DNA from: Odontocerum albicorne
Lineage: Eukaryota > Arthropoda > Insecta > Trichoptera > Odontoceridae
DNA length: 64,000 bases
Direction: 5' to 3'
NCBI GenBank assembly: GCA_949825065.1
Contig: OX463854.1
Span: forward strand, 17,671,226 to 17,735,225
The position numbers and the translations under genes were made by a program. Positions 20,213-30,949 of this stretch are shown one piece after another (position 1 is the first letter of the stretch; every line of letters begins with the position of its first letter). The notes below the pieces were generated by a model. That model saw only the letters and a list, made by a program, of their open reading frames with translations, had not been told where the DNA came from and ran no database searches.

Positions 20213-21500
20213 TTAGGTCCTTACATATGAAATTGGCGTTTTGTTTGGGAGGAACATAAAGTTGATTTTTTTTTTAATATAATATATTTATTTAATCAAA
20301 GTATGTACCATTGCTATCTATGCACTTTTGCCATCTCATAGGTAGTTCATCGATCCCTTTACTAAAAAAACCATTCGGACGGGAATCAATAAAATCTTTG
20401 AAGTCGGTTTGGACTGCCCCATCGGAGTTGAATTTTTTCCCTTGCAAGGAGTTATCCAAATTTCGAAAAAAATAGTAATCTGTTGGGGCAAGGTCCGGAG
20501 AGTACGGTGGATGTCTTAGACATTCCAATTGAAGCTCTTCTAATTTGGTAGCCGTCTGTTGTGCAGTGTGTGGTCTAGCGTTATCATGAAGCAGCAGTGG
20601 CCTAGAGCGATTAACCAGCCTCGGTTGTTTAGCAGCTAGCTTTTCCATCATGGTTTGCAGTTGCTGACAATAGACATCTGCCGTAATCGTCTGGCCAGAT
20701 TTAAGAAAGCTGTAGTGAACGACACCAGCACTAGTCCACCAAACGCTCACAAGTAACTTTTTTGGAGTCAATTTTCGCTTGGGGCATGGTTTGGCTGGTT
20801 CGGCAGGGTTCAGCCATTGCGATGAGCGCTTCCGATTATCATACAGGATCCACTTTTCATCACAGGTAATGATTCGATTCAAAATCCCTTCATTATTGTG
20901 CCGGTTGAGTAATGCAACGCAGCAGTCAACGCGCGTTTGTTGATTTGCTTCACTCAATTCGTGAGGTACCCACCTTTCAAGCTTTTTCACCTTCCCAATT
21001 TGCTTCAAGTGGGTTAAAACAGTTTTATCACTAACACCGCAGCCTGCAGCTAACTTGGACGTGGTTTGCGATGGATCCGCTTCCACAATAGCCTTCAATT
21101 CTTCATTATCAACTTTGGTCTCCGGCCGTCCACGGGGCTTATTCTGCAGGTCGAAATTTCCAGAACGAAAACGTTGGAACCAAAAACGCACTGTGTTTTC
21201 TTTTGCGGCACCGTCGCCATACACATCATTAATCCTTCGAGCCGTTTCTGCAGCACTGGTGCCACGGTGGAACTCGTACTCGTAAATAACGCGATATTTC
21301 AAGTTTTCCATTTTGTAAACTGAGTGACGCAAAGAAAAAAAACAATTGAGAAAAAAACAAATGAATTATAATTTTCGAAACACAAATACTTGAGTAAATA
21401 GCTGTATAAATTTTAATTTGGAATTCTTAACCAAAGAGAAGATATTTGAGATCAAAGTTGCCAGTACGGCAAAACGCCAATTTCATATGTAAGGACCTAA
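20213..21500 (-). mobile_element. Mariner C, complete, with perfect 31-bp TIRs and TA duplication
   Basis: The left end starts TTAGGTCCTTACATATGAAA at 20213; the right end is its exact complement, finishing at 21500. The TIRs match over all 31 bp. TA flanks both sides (20211-20212, 21501-21502). Total 1288 bp, the normal size of an autonomous mariner, and the transposase frame inside is uninterrupted. Identical TIRs and an open frame in such a decayed neighbourhood point to recent insertion. Confidence 0.93.
20292..21311 (-). CDS. Mariner transposase, intact (DD34D, cecropia-like)
   Basis: 339 residues from the ATG at 21311 (Met-Glu-Asn-Leu-Lys-Tyr); the open frame extends 7 codons upstream only to a TTG, so the ATG is preferred. 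Residues 1-110 form the two helix-turn-helix DNA-binding motifs, with the GRP linker and the 'Trp-Val-Pro-His-Glu-Leu' hinge at about 120-125. The catalytic triad is complete: Asp in 'Thr-Cys-Asp-Glu-Lys-Trp' (about 156), Asp in 'Leu-Leu-His-Asp-Asn-Ala-Arg-Pro-His' (about 247) and Asp in 'Pro-Tyr-Ser-Pro-Asp-Leu-Ala-Pro-Thr-Asp-Tyr' (about 282). The second and third Asp spacing agrees with DD34D. The C-terminus ends 'Ser-Asn-Gly-Thr-Tyr-Phe-Asp', the usual mariner ending. Sequence resembles the cecropia subfamily (Hsmar1-like). The enzyme excises and integrates the element at TA. No stop, frameshift or lost catalytic residue is visible; activity is inferred, not shown. Confidence 0.93.
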   Translation of the reverse strand: MENLKYRVIYEYEFHRGTSAAETARRINDVYGDGAAKENTVRFWFQRFRSGNFDLQNKPRGRPETKVDNEELKAIVEADPSQTTSKLAAGCGVSDKTVLTHLKQIGKVKKLERWVPHELSEANQQTRVDCCVALLNRHNNEGILNRIITCDEKWILYDNRKRSSQWLNPAEPAKPCPKRKLTPKKLLVSVWWTSAGVVHYSFLKSGQTITADVYCQQLQTMMEKLAAKQPRLVNRSRPLLLHDNARPHTAQQTATKLEELQLECLRHPPYSPDLAPTDYYFFRNLDNSLQGKKFNSDGAVQTDFKDFIDSRPNGFFSKGIDELPMRWQKCIDSNGTYFD

Positions 21501-21502
21501 TA

Positions 21503-22957
21503 TAAAACTGATTTAGTACCATAGGGAATATTTTTTATTTTCGTTTTTCGGAGGTGATTAGAAATGATATAAGAACATTTTGATTGTAACCGTAATGTGT
21601 ATTTATATATTATTTTAACATGCAAGGACAAGAGAAAAAAACAAATTAGTTTAATACAAAATGAATTTATCAAGAAGAAACCCTTGTCCAATTTAAAATA
21701 AATAGAATGGCATTTTTCCCGCAATGGACGATAATTCGTATATTCAACAAGTGCATATAATTTTTAGATTTTTTTAAGCTTAAATTGTTCGTTATTGTTA
21801 CATGTTAGATCTTATTATATCGATTCGAGTTTATTCTAAAGCTTATAAAACTCTATGAATATTGGTAACAAGTGTGAATGGGACAAAATTCGGGAACACT
21901 GTAAGCCACTTTGTAGAAACGAAAGTTTAATAATTCAATGAAATAATATCAAGACCATAGATATAAATCAACTCAGTAGTTCATCCATTTCGACGTGATT
22001 TCATATAATAATAATAAACAACATATACGAGTAAGTGTCACTTGCGGATGGGCCACTGTCTGGCGGTTAATCACATTTATAGAATGGATTTTGTAGAGGA
22101 TCCCGGCTATGAGTGTGGTTTGGATGGTGAGACTATAAAGCATGTTTTTTTCGTCTAACTTTCACGTGACAGATTCAATTTATTATTAAAGTTGCGTTTA
22201 TTCTTTCAACGATGAACTTTTCCATATGTAGATAGATTATAACATTTTTAAATATTCATCAGTTGAATATTTAAATGGCCTAAAAACATATAGAAACGCT
22301 TTGTATCAACTAATATTGTTTAAGAAATGATGTTATCAAATATATTGTATGTTATAATCAAATAATGAATTCATCATTCAAAAAATATGGTTCAGTATTT
22401 TAATGGTAATACTTAAAAGTTGATTTGTTGTAACATTATAAATTTAATAATTATTCAATTTCAACGTATAAAAAGTAACGTTACGATTTAATTTATTTGG
22501 TTCATTTAAAAAAATCAAGTGATTTCTATTGATTTTTTTAGTAACATAATTCAGATTATTTAATTAATAAAATAAACTGTTGAAAATTTATCATAAATGA
22601 TTTATCCATTTTATGATAACTTTTTACGAATCAAATTGAACTGTATAAAGGAAATAAAGAGTTAATCTTTTTATTTTCTAAAAAAATCAAATCCTACCTT
22701 ATCTCGAAATTGCTGGATGATGGCGATAACAAAACAGTTTCTATTAAAATCGATCTGAAATAACAACACTAACTAAAACTTATGTCTGCACATTTACACT
22801 AAACAGATAAAAATGTGCATAAACTAAATTAATATTTCACAACTTTCAAGTTTTACATATTATGTTTGAAAAAGTGTATTTTTTTCATATTTAACACATT
22901 TAAAATGAACACAATTTGTTTCAAAACAAGTATTGAAAAGTATAATTCGACAAATGA
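21503..22957. other. A+T-rich DNA, nothing recognised
   Basis: No supported gene or repeat; short inverted 'aaatattca' arms at about 22250-22275 are trivial. Confidence 0.5.
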
Positions 22958-23179
22958 AAACAACGCCACGTTTTTTGCAAGCAAAATCTCGTACGTTTTT
23001 CGTACATCGAAGCCCAAGAGGCAACGGAATTTGCGTGTTTTCCCGCTGAAAGATCAGGAGAAACTGAATTGCAACAAGCTGCGGCTATAGACTACGTACG
23101 GTTGCTGAAAGGGCAGGAATATTTGCCAATGTTTCAGGCACGTAACAAAAGGAGTGAGGCAAATGTTTTCTATATGTAA
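22958..23179 (+). other. Small G+C-richer open frame, unidentified
   Basis: A stop-free frame of about 73 codons (TGA upstream at 22955, TAA at about 23177) lies in a patch (23005-23160) clearly richer in G+C than its surroundings. It reads '...Glu-Ala-Gln-Glu-Ala-Thr-Glu-Phe-Ala-Cys-Phe' and '...Ala-Ala-Ile-Asp-Tyr-Val-Arg-Leu-Leu-Lys-Gly-Gln-Glu-Tyr'. A second frame is also open for part of it. No family recognised and no convincing splice sites; it may be an exon remnant or chance. Confidence 0.2.
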
Positions 23180-24099
23180 TTTACCAATTAAAAAAAATCG
23201 TTTCCTGCACTTTTCATCTTTTCTAAATTATGTTTTGACAGATAACGTTTTTGTGAACTTGAATGATAAATCAGTTTCAAACCCTATTCGAAATGAAATT
23301 AAAGTAAGATAAATTACTTCGTTTATTTTGTTCAGTTATTAATTGCTACAATAAGTTATCTGAAATCGTTGTTTTCAACGCACTGAAGATTGTTGAAATC
23401 AATTATATTCTTTAATATTTTAATCTCACCAGCCCAAAAAACGTTACATTTGTTGATTGATTACTTTAAGTAAGCTCTATATTTAAAAAAAAATACTTTC
23501 CTAAAATTATAATAAAGAAAAAAATCTTAAATTCTCAGAATACGAAGATAGTTACGTTGCCTACTGGTAGAACGTTTGTCTAATGCCTGAAAGTTTTGTA
23601 CCATATAAGATTCTAGTCAATATTTTTTTCACTAGTTTATAAATATTTTTTTTTACAGGAAAACAAATATCAATATAACAAGTAAAAAAATGTGTTGTCA
23701 ATTATTAATACTCGTACTTTCCTTTTTTCTTCTTATGGATTTTAAAAAACCACATGACTTGAAAAATGTGTTTTTAATATAATTTTGTTATTTGAAATAA
23801 AGTTCTTCGGTGTAAATAACTGACACATTTAATAATATGAATAACAGTTTTAATTGCTTTGGTAGTTTATTTTTTTGACATAAAGATTCTCTCGAAGAAG
23901 ATTAATAACTGATGGTTTTAAAACGTATTTTATAAAGAGACGAAAAGAAGCGTGGTTCGATGAATTTCACCAAATATACGCATGGATTGAGAAAAAAATA
24001 AGCAACATTATAAATTAAGAAAATATACTCGTATATGTAAATTAAAAACGTTAACTGTGGTGAATGTGTCGCGAAAGGATTGATTTCAAACTTCGTCTT
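23180..24099. other. Mostly nothing; one weak SINE A head
   Basis: 23555-23640 resembles a strongly diverged plus-strand SINE A head ('agttacgttgcctactggtagaacg'). The rest is A+T-rich. Confidence 0.35.
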
Positions 24100-24148
24100 T
24101 TTGGAATGTCTCTGTTGTACCACTAAGGTACAATAGAGACATTCCAAA
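24100..24148. repeat. Near-perfect inverted repeat, 22-bp arms, 5-bp loop
   Basis: TTTGGAATGTCTCTGTTGTACC, loop actaa, complement with one mismatch. Confidence 0.9.
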
Positions 24149-25324
24149 CTAACCTGCACAAGTTACAGCGCGTATGGAGAGATAACGTGCCGGCCACGCC
24201 TATCTACCTCTTTCCTCAAAATATGTCAACTTGAGTCGGTAGAGAATGTGGCGGTTTTTTTTAATATTAAGAAATGTTTAAAATTGAGAAGTTACAAAAA
24301 AATTCTCCGTAGGCAAAATGTAAATATGTTTGTCATTTAATTTTTATAGGATTTTCCTTCTTTTAAATGAAATTGTGACATTCGTGCGATATTAATTTTA
24401 ACAATATCTATACTTTACTTTAATTCAGATATTCAACTTTATTTAACAACCTTCCCTCATTAACGGTAAATGCCATATATGAAAACATATGATTTTTTAC
24501 TTTGATTTTTATTTGCAATAGATATAGATGGCATTATGAAATATTTTCTATTTCAGCAAAACTTTTTATATTTTCTAATAAGTATAGTTTCCTCTAAGTC
24601 ACGGTATGTTCATCTCACTCACGGATATGTGTTAGAAAAAATATTAAGGTTTTAGAAAGATTTTATTGTATTGAGCAGATAAAATAAAACTTAATTTAAC
24701 TCAGATAAAAGTTGATTGGCTTTTAACCCTTAACTAACGATTCTTCAGAAGTTTTATTGCCCCAACGAAGGATTTAATTAAACATTCGGACTTACGGGAT
24801 TTGGACCAATGTAACTTGGTGGTATAAATATATAGATTGGTATATGTTGTCATGCAGAGCGTAAAGCAATGCATTATTTACTGATAATGAGTTATACCAT
24901 TTCTCAGATCTATTTATATTTCCATTAAAGGAACGTTCATAATACTCCACCGTATTGAATCGATTTGACACAATCAATTTATTAGTTAAAGAAGAAATAA
25001 ACTTTAAAGTTCTCATCTCCGAAGGAATATCCCTCGGATACAGATTCGAAAGTTACAATGGAGTCATCCCATTAGGTGATCCCTTCTCAGTTCATCGCTC
25101 TTCTTTTTTACGCCATCCTTTACTGTCCATGCAGTGACACCCTGAAACCAATTACAGACTCGCTTCATCCTTGGCATGCTTTTAGAAGCGACTGAAAAAA
25201 CTCTGAATTTCTAGTCAGTAATATAACGTGTTTCACTCCTGACTTTTCTTTCCTCTCAACCAGCCCTTCATTTCTCTTTGATGATATCTAACTTTTATGA
25301 TGTATATATTCATAAAGATGGATA
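24149..25324. other. No recognisable feature
   Basis: Open frames of 60-75 codons at 24792-25137 overlap on opposite strands and show no motif. Confidence 0.45.
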
Positions 25325-25560
25325 AATAGTTCAGTTCGATCCCACCTCCACGCACAATGTTATCGAGGACAAAATAAGTCTCGATACAACGCGATCCACT
25401 CTAGGGAATCGAAAATTTCTTTTTTTTATGACCGCGACGTCACATAGTGACGAAGAAGGAACTGCCCAAAAAGACTCCTCCGGTGGCGACACACCTGAGT
25501 GTGAAAAGAATAGTAGTGACGACGGACTTATGGTCCTACATCACGGGAAAGGGAAATGAC
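25325..25560 (+). repeat. Repeat H, plus-strand copy
   Basis: Aligns with the reverse complement of 3240-3425. The shared frame here reads Thr-Ser-His-Ser-Asp-Glu-Glu-Gly-Thr-Ala-Gln-Lys-Asp-Ser-Ser-Gly-Gly and stays open about 40 codons (25439-25559). The ATG of the other copy is ACG here. Acidic and serine-rich starts like this are seen at the front of DDE transposases and gag-like proteins, but I cannot assign it. Confidence 0.5.
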
Positions 25561-25914
25561 TCCCAGCGCATTTTTTTTCTTATGAAGTGTCTTAAGGCCT
25601 GGAGTTCGAACAGCCCAGCACAGTTTTTTTTTCAGGTGCTTTTAAAAACATGCTAAGGACGAAGCGAGCTAACTTTGGTTTGTAACTGGTTCCAAAGTCA
25701 TTTTACTACTGCAAAGAAAAAAATGCAACATAATCCAAAAAAATATGTGTGTAGTATATAACGACTATGCAGTAAGCGATCGTGTGTATCAAACGTGGTT
25801 TTAAAAATTCCGCAATGGTTATACAACACTCGAAGATGATGTCAGCTCTGAAAGGCCGATTGTCATTGATAACTGCCAAATCAATGCTTTGATTGCGAAT
25901 AAGTAACATTCTTG
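25561..25914. other. No recognisable feature
   Basis: A stretch near 25735-25900 ('ttatacaacactcgaagatg') has no identified family. Confidence 0.4.
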
Positions 25915-26085
25915 TTTTTTAAAGGATATATATGACCGAAGTCATATGTATCCTTATACCCTCGAACACTAGGCGGAAAAAGTACCTGTGTCGTTCGAGG
26001 GGAGTAAGTAGTACAGTGCGGGATTCGAGCCGACAACTTTCCGCACGGAAGTCCAGTACGTTGCCGCGCGGCCATTCACATTCTA
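25915..26085 (-). repeat. SINE B copy, minus strand, near full length
   Basis: 'atgaccgaagtcatatgtat', 'cgaacactaggcggaaaaag', 'gtgtcgttcgagggga', 'gggattcgagccgac' (reverse B box) and 'cgttgccgcgcgg'. Confidence 0.7.
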
Positions 26086-26729
26086 GTACACAATAGATTG
26101 GTAAGATTCTGTAAATATTGAATACTAAACTTTGGATTTAATCTAAATATTCTAAATTACCCAGACAGCCAATGGGTACTTATTCGGAAAACTCGTATTC
26201 TTAAACAATTTTAGCACCTTATGCAGTATTCCGCAAGATTAAAATACTTATAAATTGATGGGGCATTTATGTTTTACAACCTTAATGTCCACATTTAATG
26301 TTCGTGCGACGCAATGGGTAAGTAATTTGTAAAAAATTACTTCTGTGACAGAAGTGTGAATCAACACGATAGATATTTTATCAAAAGCAATTACCGCGTG
26401 GAACAATGTTGTATTATTACACAACTGTAATGCAAGACAAAACGAACAATCCAAACAATATAAGTATTATGTTATGAGATACTCCTTGTCCGCCTCAAGA
26501 CCTTGTATTGTCTTCGTTAATACTCGCAGTTCATTATTTTAACACTAGTTTCATTAAGCGCATTTATGGTCAAATTTTGTTAAAAAAAAAATTATCTAGA
26601 CATACAAAACAATTTGTACGAACGGAAGAAATACCCATTTATATTTATTCCTCACTAATGAGTTTATAAAGCGTCAATTGATGGATAATGAAAGACCAAA
26701 GTAAACAATTTTATAATGCAAGCATAAGT
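26086..26729. other. No recognisable feature
   Basis: A+T-rich sequence without a supported feature. Confidence 0.5.
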
Positions 26730-26825
26730 AACCACGACCTCCGTGGTCTAGTTGATGAGACACTTGTCTCCCAACCCGGAGGTTGCGACTTCAAATTTCG
26801 CTGGAACCCAGATTTTTAATTAAAG
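26730..26825 (+). repeat. SINE A copy, well-preserved head
   Basis: 'gacctccgtggtctagttga', 'gacacttgtctcccaacccgg' region and 'gctggaaccca' are near the consensus; B box is mutated (CTTCAAATTTC). Confidence 0.7.
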
Positions 26826-26839
26826 GAGAGAATGAAATA

Positions 26840-27075
26840 ATGAATAAGCGAGTATACAATTCAGAAGTGCAAGGTGTGCGTGAAAGAGGTAGATCGAGGA
26901 AAATGGATTTTGAAAGAAAGTAAAGTGAGAAGTATCAATTATATAAGATTGTGCATGACGACATATATGAATGTGGAGGAGGCGAAAGTTGTATGCTTGG
27001 ATAAAAAAACTTTGGAGATCTGTTTTCTCTGCCTACTCCGCAAGATACACGGTGTGATGATATTTATAAATGTAC
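26840..27075 (+). repeat. RTE-like LINE C-terminus and 3' end (family R)
   Basis: Reads 'Gly-Val-Arg-Glu-Arg-Gly-Arg-Ser-Arg-Lys' then, about 100 bp later, the 3' end 'ctctgcctactccgcaag..acacggtgtgatgatatt'. Matches the other family R ends. The 77-codon frame is a decayed part of it. Confidence 0.5.
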
Positions 27076-27620
27076 AAGAGAGAGTGACTGATAATCAAAC
27101 AACTTAAACCAAACGACGTTCAAGTCAGCTCAGGATGTCTCGAACAACACTGTAACGAATCTTAAAAAGCGATTTGTACCTCTTTCCGTATGAAATTCAG
27201 TTTGTGTAAGAATTGAAGCCACAAGATTCACAACACCTTAATTAAACATGAACATTGGAGCGTGACATAAAGGCTATTTATATTACTTTATGTGCACGTA
27301 AAAATATGGCATTAAAATTATTCTCAATCATATACGAGTATGTTAAAAAATAAAATATCTTTGAAATCATATGATTTTAATTTGTTTTTATTGTTTTTAA
27401 TTTGTTCAACTAATTAATTCCAGAACAATCGGACATACATACGAGTATATTTCGGATTTGCCACATTATAAGAAAAAAAAATTGCCACACTAATTAAAAA
27501 GGTGGAACTCGAGAGTAAGCTCCTAGGCCCGGAAATCAATAAATCAAAAACTTAGCTATGATAATAGACCGCAGTAACAAACCGCCAACAAATAATGTGA
27601 ATTATGGTTACTGATTTTAT
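27076..27620. other. No recognisable feature
   Basis: A+T-rich sequence without a supported feature. Confidence 0.5.
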
Positions 27621-27624
27621 TTAC

Positions 27625-27829
27625 TAAGGCTCCAGTATTGCCAACAATGGAGAATGCGAGGCTGAGGGGAAAAGAAGAGCTGGAATGGCAAAAAATGCGA
27701 TTTCAATGTTGGAAAAGATATGGAAGAGCAGAACTATCACCATCATGACAAACATGTACCTAATTAAGTCTCTCGACTTCGTAATATATGTATGGCGCAT
27801 AGACTTGGACTCTGCGAGTAAGTGAGAGA
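27625..27829 (+). pseudogene. RTE-like LINE reverse transcriptase fragment (thumb region)
   Basis: One plus-strand frame is open for about 62 codons: 'Glu-Cys-Glu-Ala-Glu-Gly-Lys-Arg-Arg-Ala-Gly-Met-Ala-Lys-Asn-Ala', then 'Ile-Trp-Lys-Ser-Arg' and 'Leu-Ile-Lys-Ser-Leu-Asp-Phe-Val-Ile-Tyr-Val'. It matches the segment 'E(V)..RI..AK.AM..L..IWK.R.I...TK..L.K.LVFP..LYG' after the catalytic YADD box in RTE-like polymerases. Nothing upstream or downstream is readable. Confidence 0.6.
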
Positions 27830-28929
27830 CGTAGAATATATGCATTTAAAATGTAGTGGGTATTTTTTGGAAGGGTATTTTTTTATTATGTACGTCCAAT
27901 TCAAGGATGGTAGCGAGGATTCTTATTATAATGCTAGGCGGTGTGTCACTCGAATCAGTTCAATTTATAAACCGCGCTTCACTGAGTGTTTAGCCATAAC
28001 ATTGGTTTTGTAAATGCGTACATAGAAAAAGGATGATTTCTTGCACGGTTATATTTGTCGAGAACCTAAAAACTAACTGCACTTATATTTCGGGACAAGT
28101 AAAATTACATTGCAGTATTTTCAATATGAATAACACATTCCGTCAACAGTTTAATATGGTGTACATATTTTAAAAAGTCGCCCTCTGTTCTTCACCATAG
28201 AATTTTTTTGCTATTCTAGCATATGTTTGTATTTGTATTTAAAATGTCTCCTTTTTAATACGTCAAAAATCATGTTCAATCATTCAACTAAATGTTGATC
28301 GTGTTATTCAGAAATACATAATTTCCACACCTTCTTATATTCCATCCCATTTATTTTCCTAAAGATGTGTCCACAGAAATCAATCGGGCTGTCAATAAAG
28401 ATGACATTGATGAATGCTACCAACAGCCATTGAAGAATACAATGGCTAGGGATGGAAAACGTTTCCTTTTTATAAGTAGTTTGCAGCTGCGTAAATATTA
28501 CAATGATCAACGCTCATCCAAATTTGAATGAAGTTAATACAGTTCGTTCATTTAATACAGTAGGCTTTAGATATTCAGATATGACACATTTTTTTATTTC
28601 TGTTATCTACAATAATTGTTAATACAATTTTTAAAGATTTAGTGTTATTTATTTATTTTACTTTCGGTTTGGTTGAATTATTTTTTCAACTTGGCAATGT
28701 TATTTAACATACCTGCAACACATGTCCGACCAGTCACTTCCCTATCAGTAAACTGATATGGAATTTGAAACGTCATTTTTTGCAGCCAATTTAAAACAGT
28801 CGCTATAACTGCCTCGTTATTCCCAACACCACTCTTATTAGACACCATTCTGCTTCTAACGCGAATTATTTTACAATTAAGGTTACTAATGTATTACACT
28901 TTCATTATATATTCGTACAGTATAATCTG
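27830..28929. other. No recognisable feature
   Basis: A+T-rich sequence; no supported gene or repeat. Confidence 0.5.
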
Positions 28930-29095
28930 GTGGCAATATCTTCCAACTAATCAGAAAGGTGATAAAGAGGCCTTTAGTGAAAACCAGACTGGAATGCTTT
29001 TTAAAAAAAAATCTGGGTATCCAACGGAAATTGTACCCGCAACTTCCGGGTTGGGAAACTAGCGTCTTCTTAACTAGACCATGTAAGTCGTCGAA
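28930..29095 (-). repeat. SINE A copy, minus strand, full length
   Basis: 'ggcaatatcttccaac', 'gtgaaaaccagactgg', 'attgtacccgcaacttccggg' and 'ttaactagaccatgtaagtcgtc' give all blocks in reverse order. Confidence 0.7.
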
Positions 29096-29483
29096 ATTGA
29101 AGGATAAATAAGTCCTACATGAAAACGTTTACCATATCTGAAAAACCTAGGAGCAGTGACTTGATCAAACAAGTGTGTAGTTCTTCCTAGCAGGTTTCAA
29201 CAAGATTATGATAGCCTACTTTTTTAGACTGACAAGGTACTACAATATGTAGGAAAATAAAATGAACTTTCTTAGATCAAAATAGTTTTTTCTTTTTTTC
29301 AAATCCACATCAAATAAAACGAGAAGTTTGACTTATTTGAGAAGTGTAATGACCATCCACAATGAAATTCAGGTGAAAATTTTAAATAACACATTGAAGA
29401 ACCATTATCACGTGCCGTTCCACGCATTAGAATCGTGAACATTAGAACTCTGAAATCAGGAAAAAATCATTTTGTTTGGAAAT
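29096..29483. other. No recognisable feature
   Basis: A+T-rich sequence without a supported feature. Confidence 0.5.
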
Positions 29484-29867
29484 AGAGTGCGTACGATAAT
29501 TTAAGAGCCTAAACAAGGTGTAGTGGCAGGTACGAGTATATGAAAATAGAGTGCGTACGATAATTTAAGAGCCTAAACAAGGTGTAGTGGCAGGTACGAG
29601 TATATGAAAATATAGTGCGTACGATAATTTAAGAGCCTAAACAAGGTGTAGTGGCAGGTACGAGTATATGAAAATATAGTGCGTACGATAATTTAAGAGC
29701 CTAAACAAGGTGTAGTGGCAGGTACGACTATATGAAAATAGAGTGCGTACGATAATTTAAGAGCCTAAATAAGGTGTAGTGGCAGGTACGAGTATATGAA
29801 AATAGAGTGCGTACGATAATTTAAGAGCCTAAATAAGGTGTAGTGGCAGGTACGAGTATATGAAAAT
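29484..29867. repeat. 64-bp minisatellite, 6 nearly identical units
   Basis: Unit starts lie at 29484, 29548, 29612, 29676, 29740 and 29804. Units differ at only a few positions (gag/tag near the start, aaca/aata, one gag to gac). Each ends 'tacgagtatatgaaaat'. The adjacency of units without spacers rules out a CRISPR array. Confidence 0.95.
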
Positions 29868-29937
29868 TTTGAGGCAATTCGACTTATGTACAAACAACTA
29901 ATGAAAGGCTCAGCAAGAAATCATCCAATTAAATATG

Positions 29938-30110
29938 TCAATCGTCTCGGAAATTTGATCTCCTTGCCATCGAAACTTTGGGTTTGATATTTTAAGACTG
30001 TGATTGCTGAAGTGCAACAGTTTGCACACAATAAACCAATGTACGCACATGAGTCTTCCATCTACATGGTGGCTGACAATCAAACTCGATCACGAAGTAT
30101 AGCCTATCGT
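29938..30110 (+). repeat. Repeat E, plus-strand copy
   Basis: Partner of 4215-4395 (see there). Confidence 0.5.
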
Positions 30111-30470
30111 GCCAACAACAATTAGCTTATGTTGACCACAATGTTGATTGCAAAATAACCGAGTCATCAAATTATTTTTGTGGTTGGGCCGTTAGAAAGC
30201 AGAATGGTGTGTTGGTAAACCTGAAAAGAGCTAGGAGAATGAACTTTTGGAGGGAAAAGGCGATGGACCGTCAAAATAAGAGAAACATCACCAAGGAGAC
30301 TTAAGCACTACTTAAGAGTACTATTAACACCACAAGCAATATTACCATCTTTTCTTTGATTGATGATATCTCACTTTTAATTTAATATGTTTATGTCCCT
30401 AAATTTCATAAAATATGAATAATCTTTTGAATGTGTTTTGCGACCATGTAACTCGCTTTATTTACTTTTA
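30111..30470. other. No recognisable feature
   Basis: No supported gene or repeat. Confidence 0.45.
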
Positions 30471-30560
30471 CCTGATTGGTTGAAAGATATTGTCATCTGG
30501 CAATAACTCGCCTAATTGCATTTACAATGAACTGTTAAATAAATAAATAAATAATTCTGC
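30471..30560 (+). repeat. SINE A 3' end with (AAAT)n tail
   Basis: 'gattggttgaaagatattgt', 'ctggcaataactcgcc', 'tgcatttacaatgaactgtt' and then a (AAAT)n run at 30537-30554. This copy shows the natural 3' terminus of the family. Confidence 0.6.
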
Positions 30561-30949
30561 CAACATTATCTTTTGTGGAGAGATACATCATACTCCTTGG
30601 GACACACTTCTTGTGCTTAGCACATACATTGCAAGTTTTGCACGGGTTTTTCTTTTTCACAGTTATACATATAAACACATATTAAACCATGCTATTTGAT
30701 AACCTGATTGGATAATCCTGCAAATTTCTTATTATATTGGACCTAGAGACTGTAGTCGGTCTTCAGATTCATATCAAAATCTTCAAGATTTGACACGTCA
30801 CTGCACATTGATGTCGTGACGTCAGAATCTCCATCATAAAATAACTCATGCGTATTTTCATTATTTAGGACATTATGAATCAGGATGCTATCGATTAAAG
30901 GTTGAATTGTTTAAAAAATATTTGATAGATGCAAGTAATATGCGACAAT
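30561..30949. other. No recognisable feature
   Basis: Nothing supported; 'atatgcgacaat' is duplicated at about 30940-30961. Confidence 0.45.

Noticed and set aside
21055..21323. Plus-strand frames of 76 and 85 codons
   Set aside because: Antisense shadows of the intact mariner transposase.
29484..29867. Possible CRISPR array (regular direct repeats)
   Set aside because: Units are contiguous without unique spacers, and the genome is eukaryotic.
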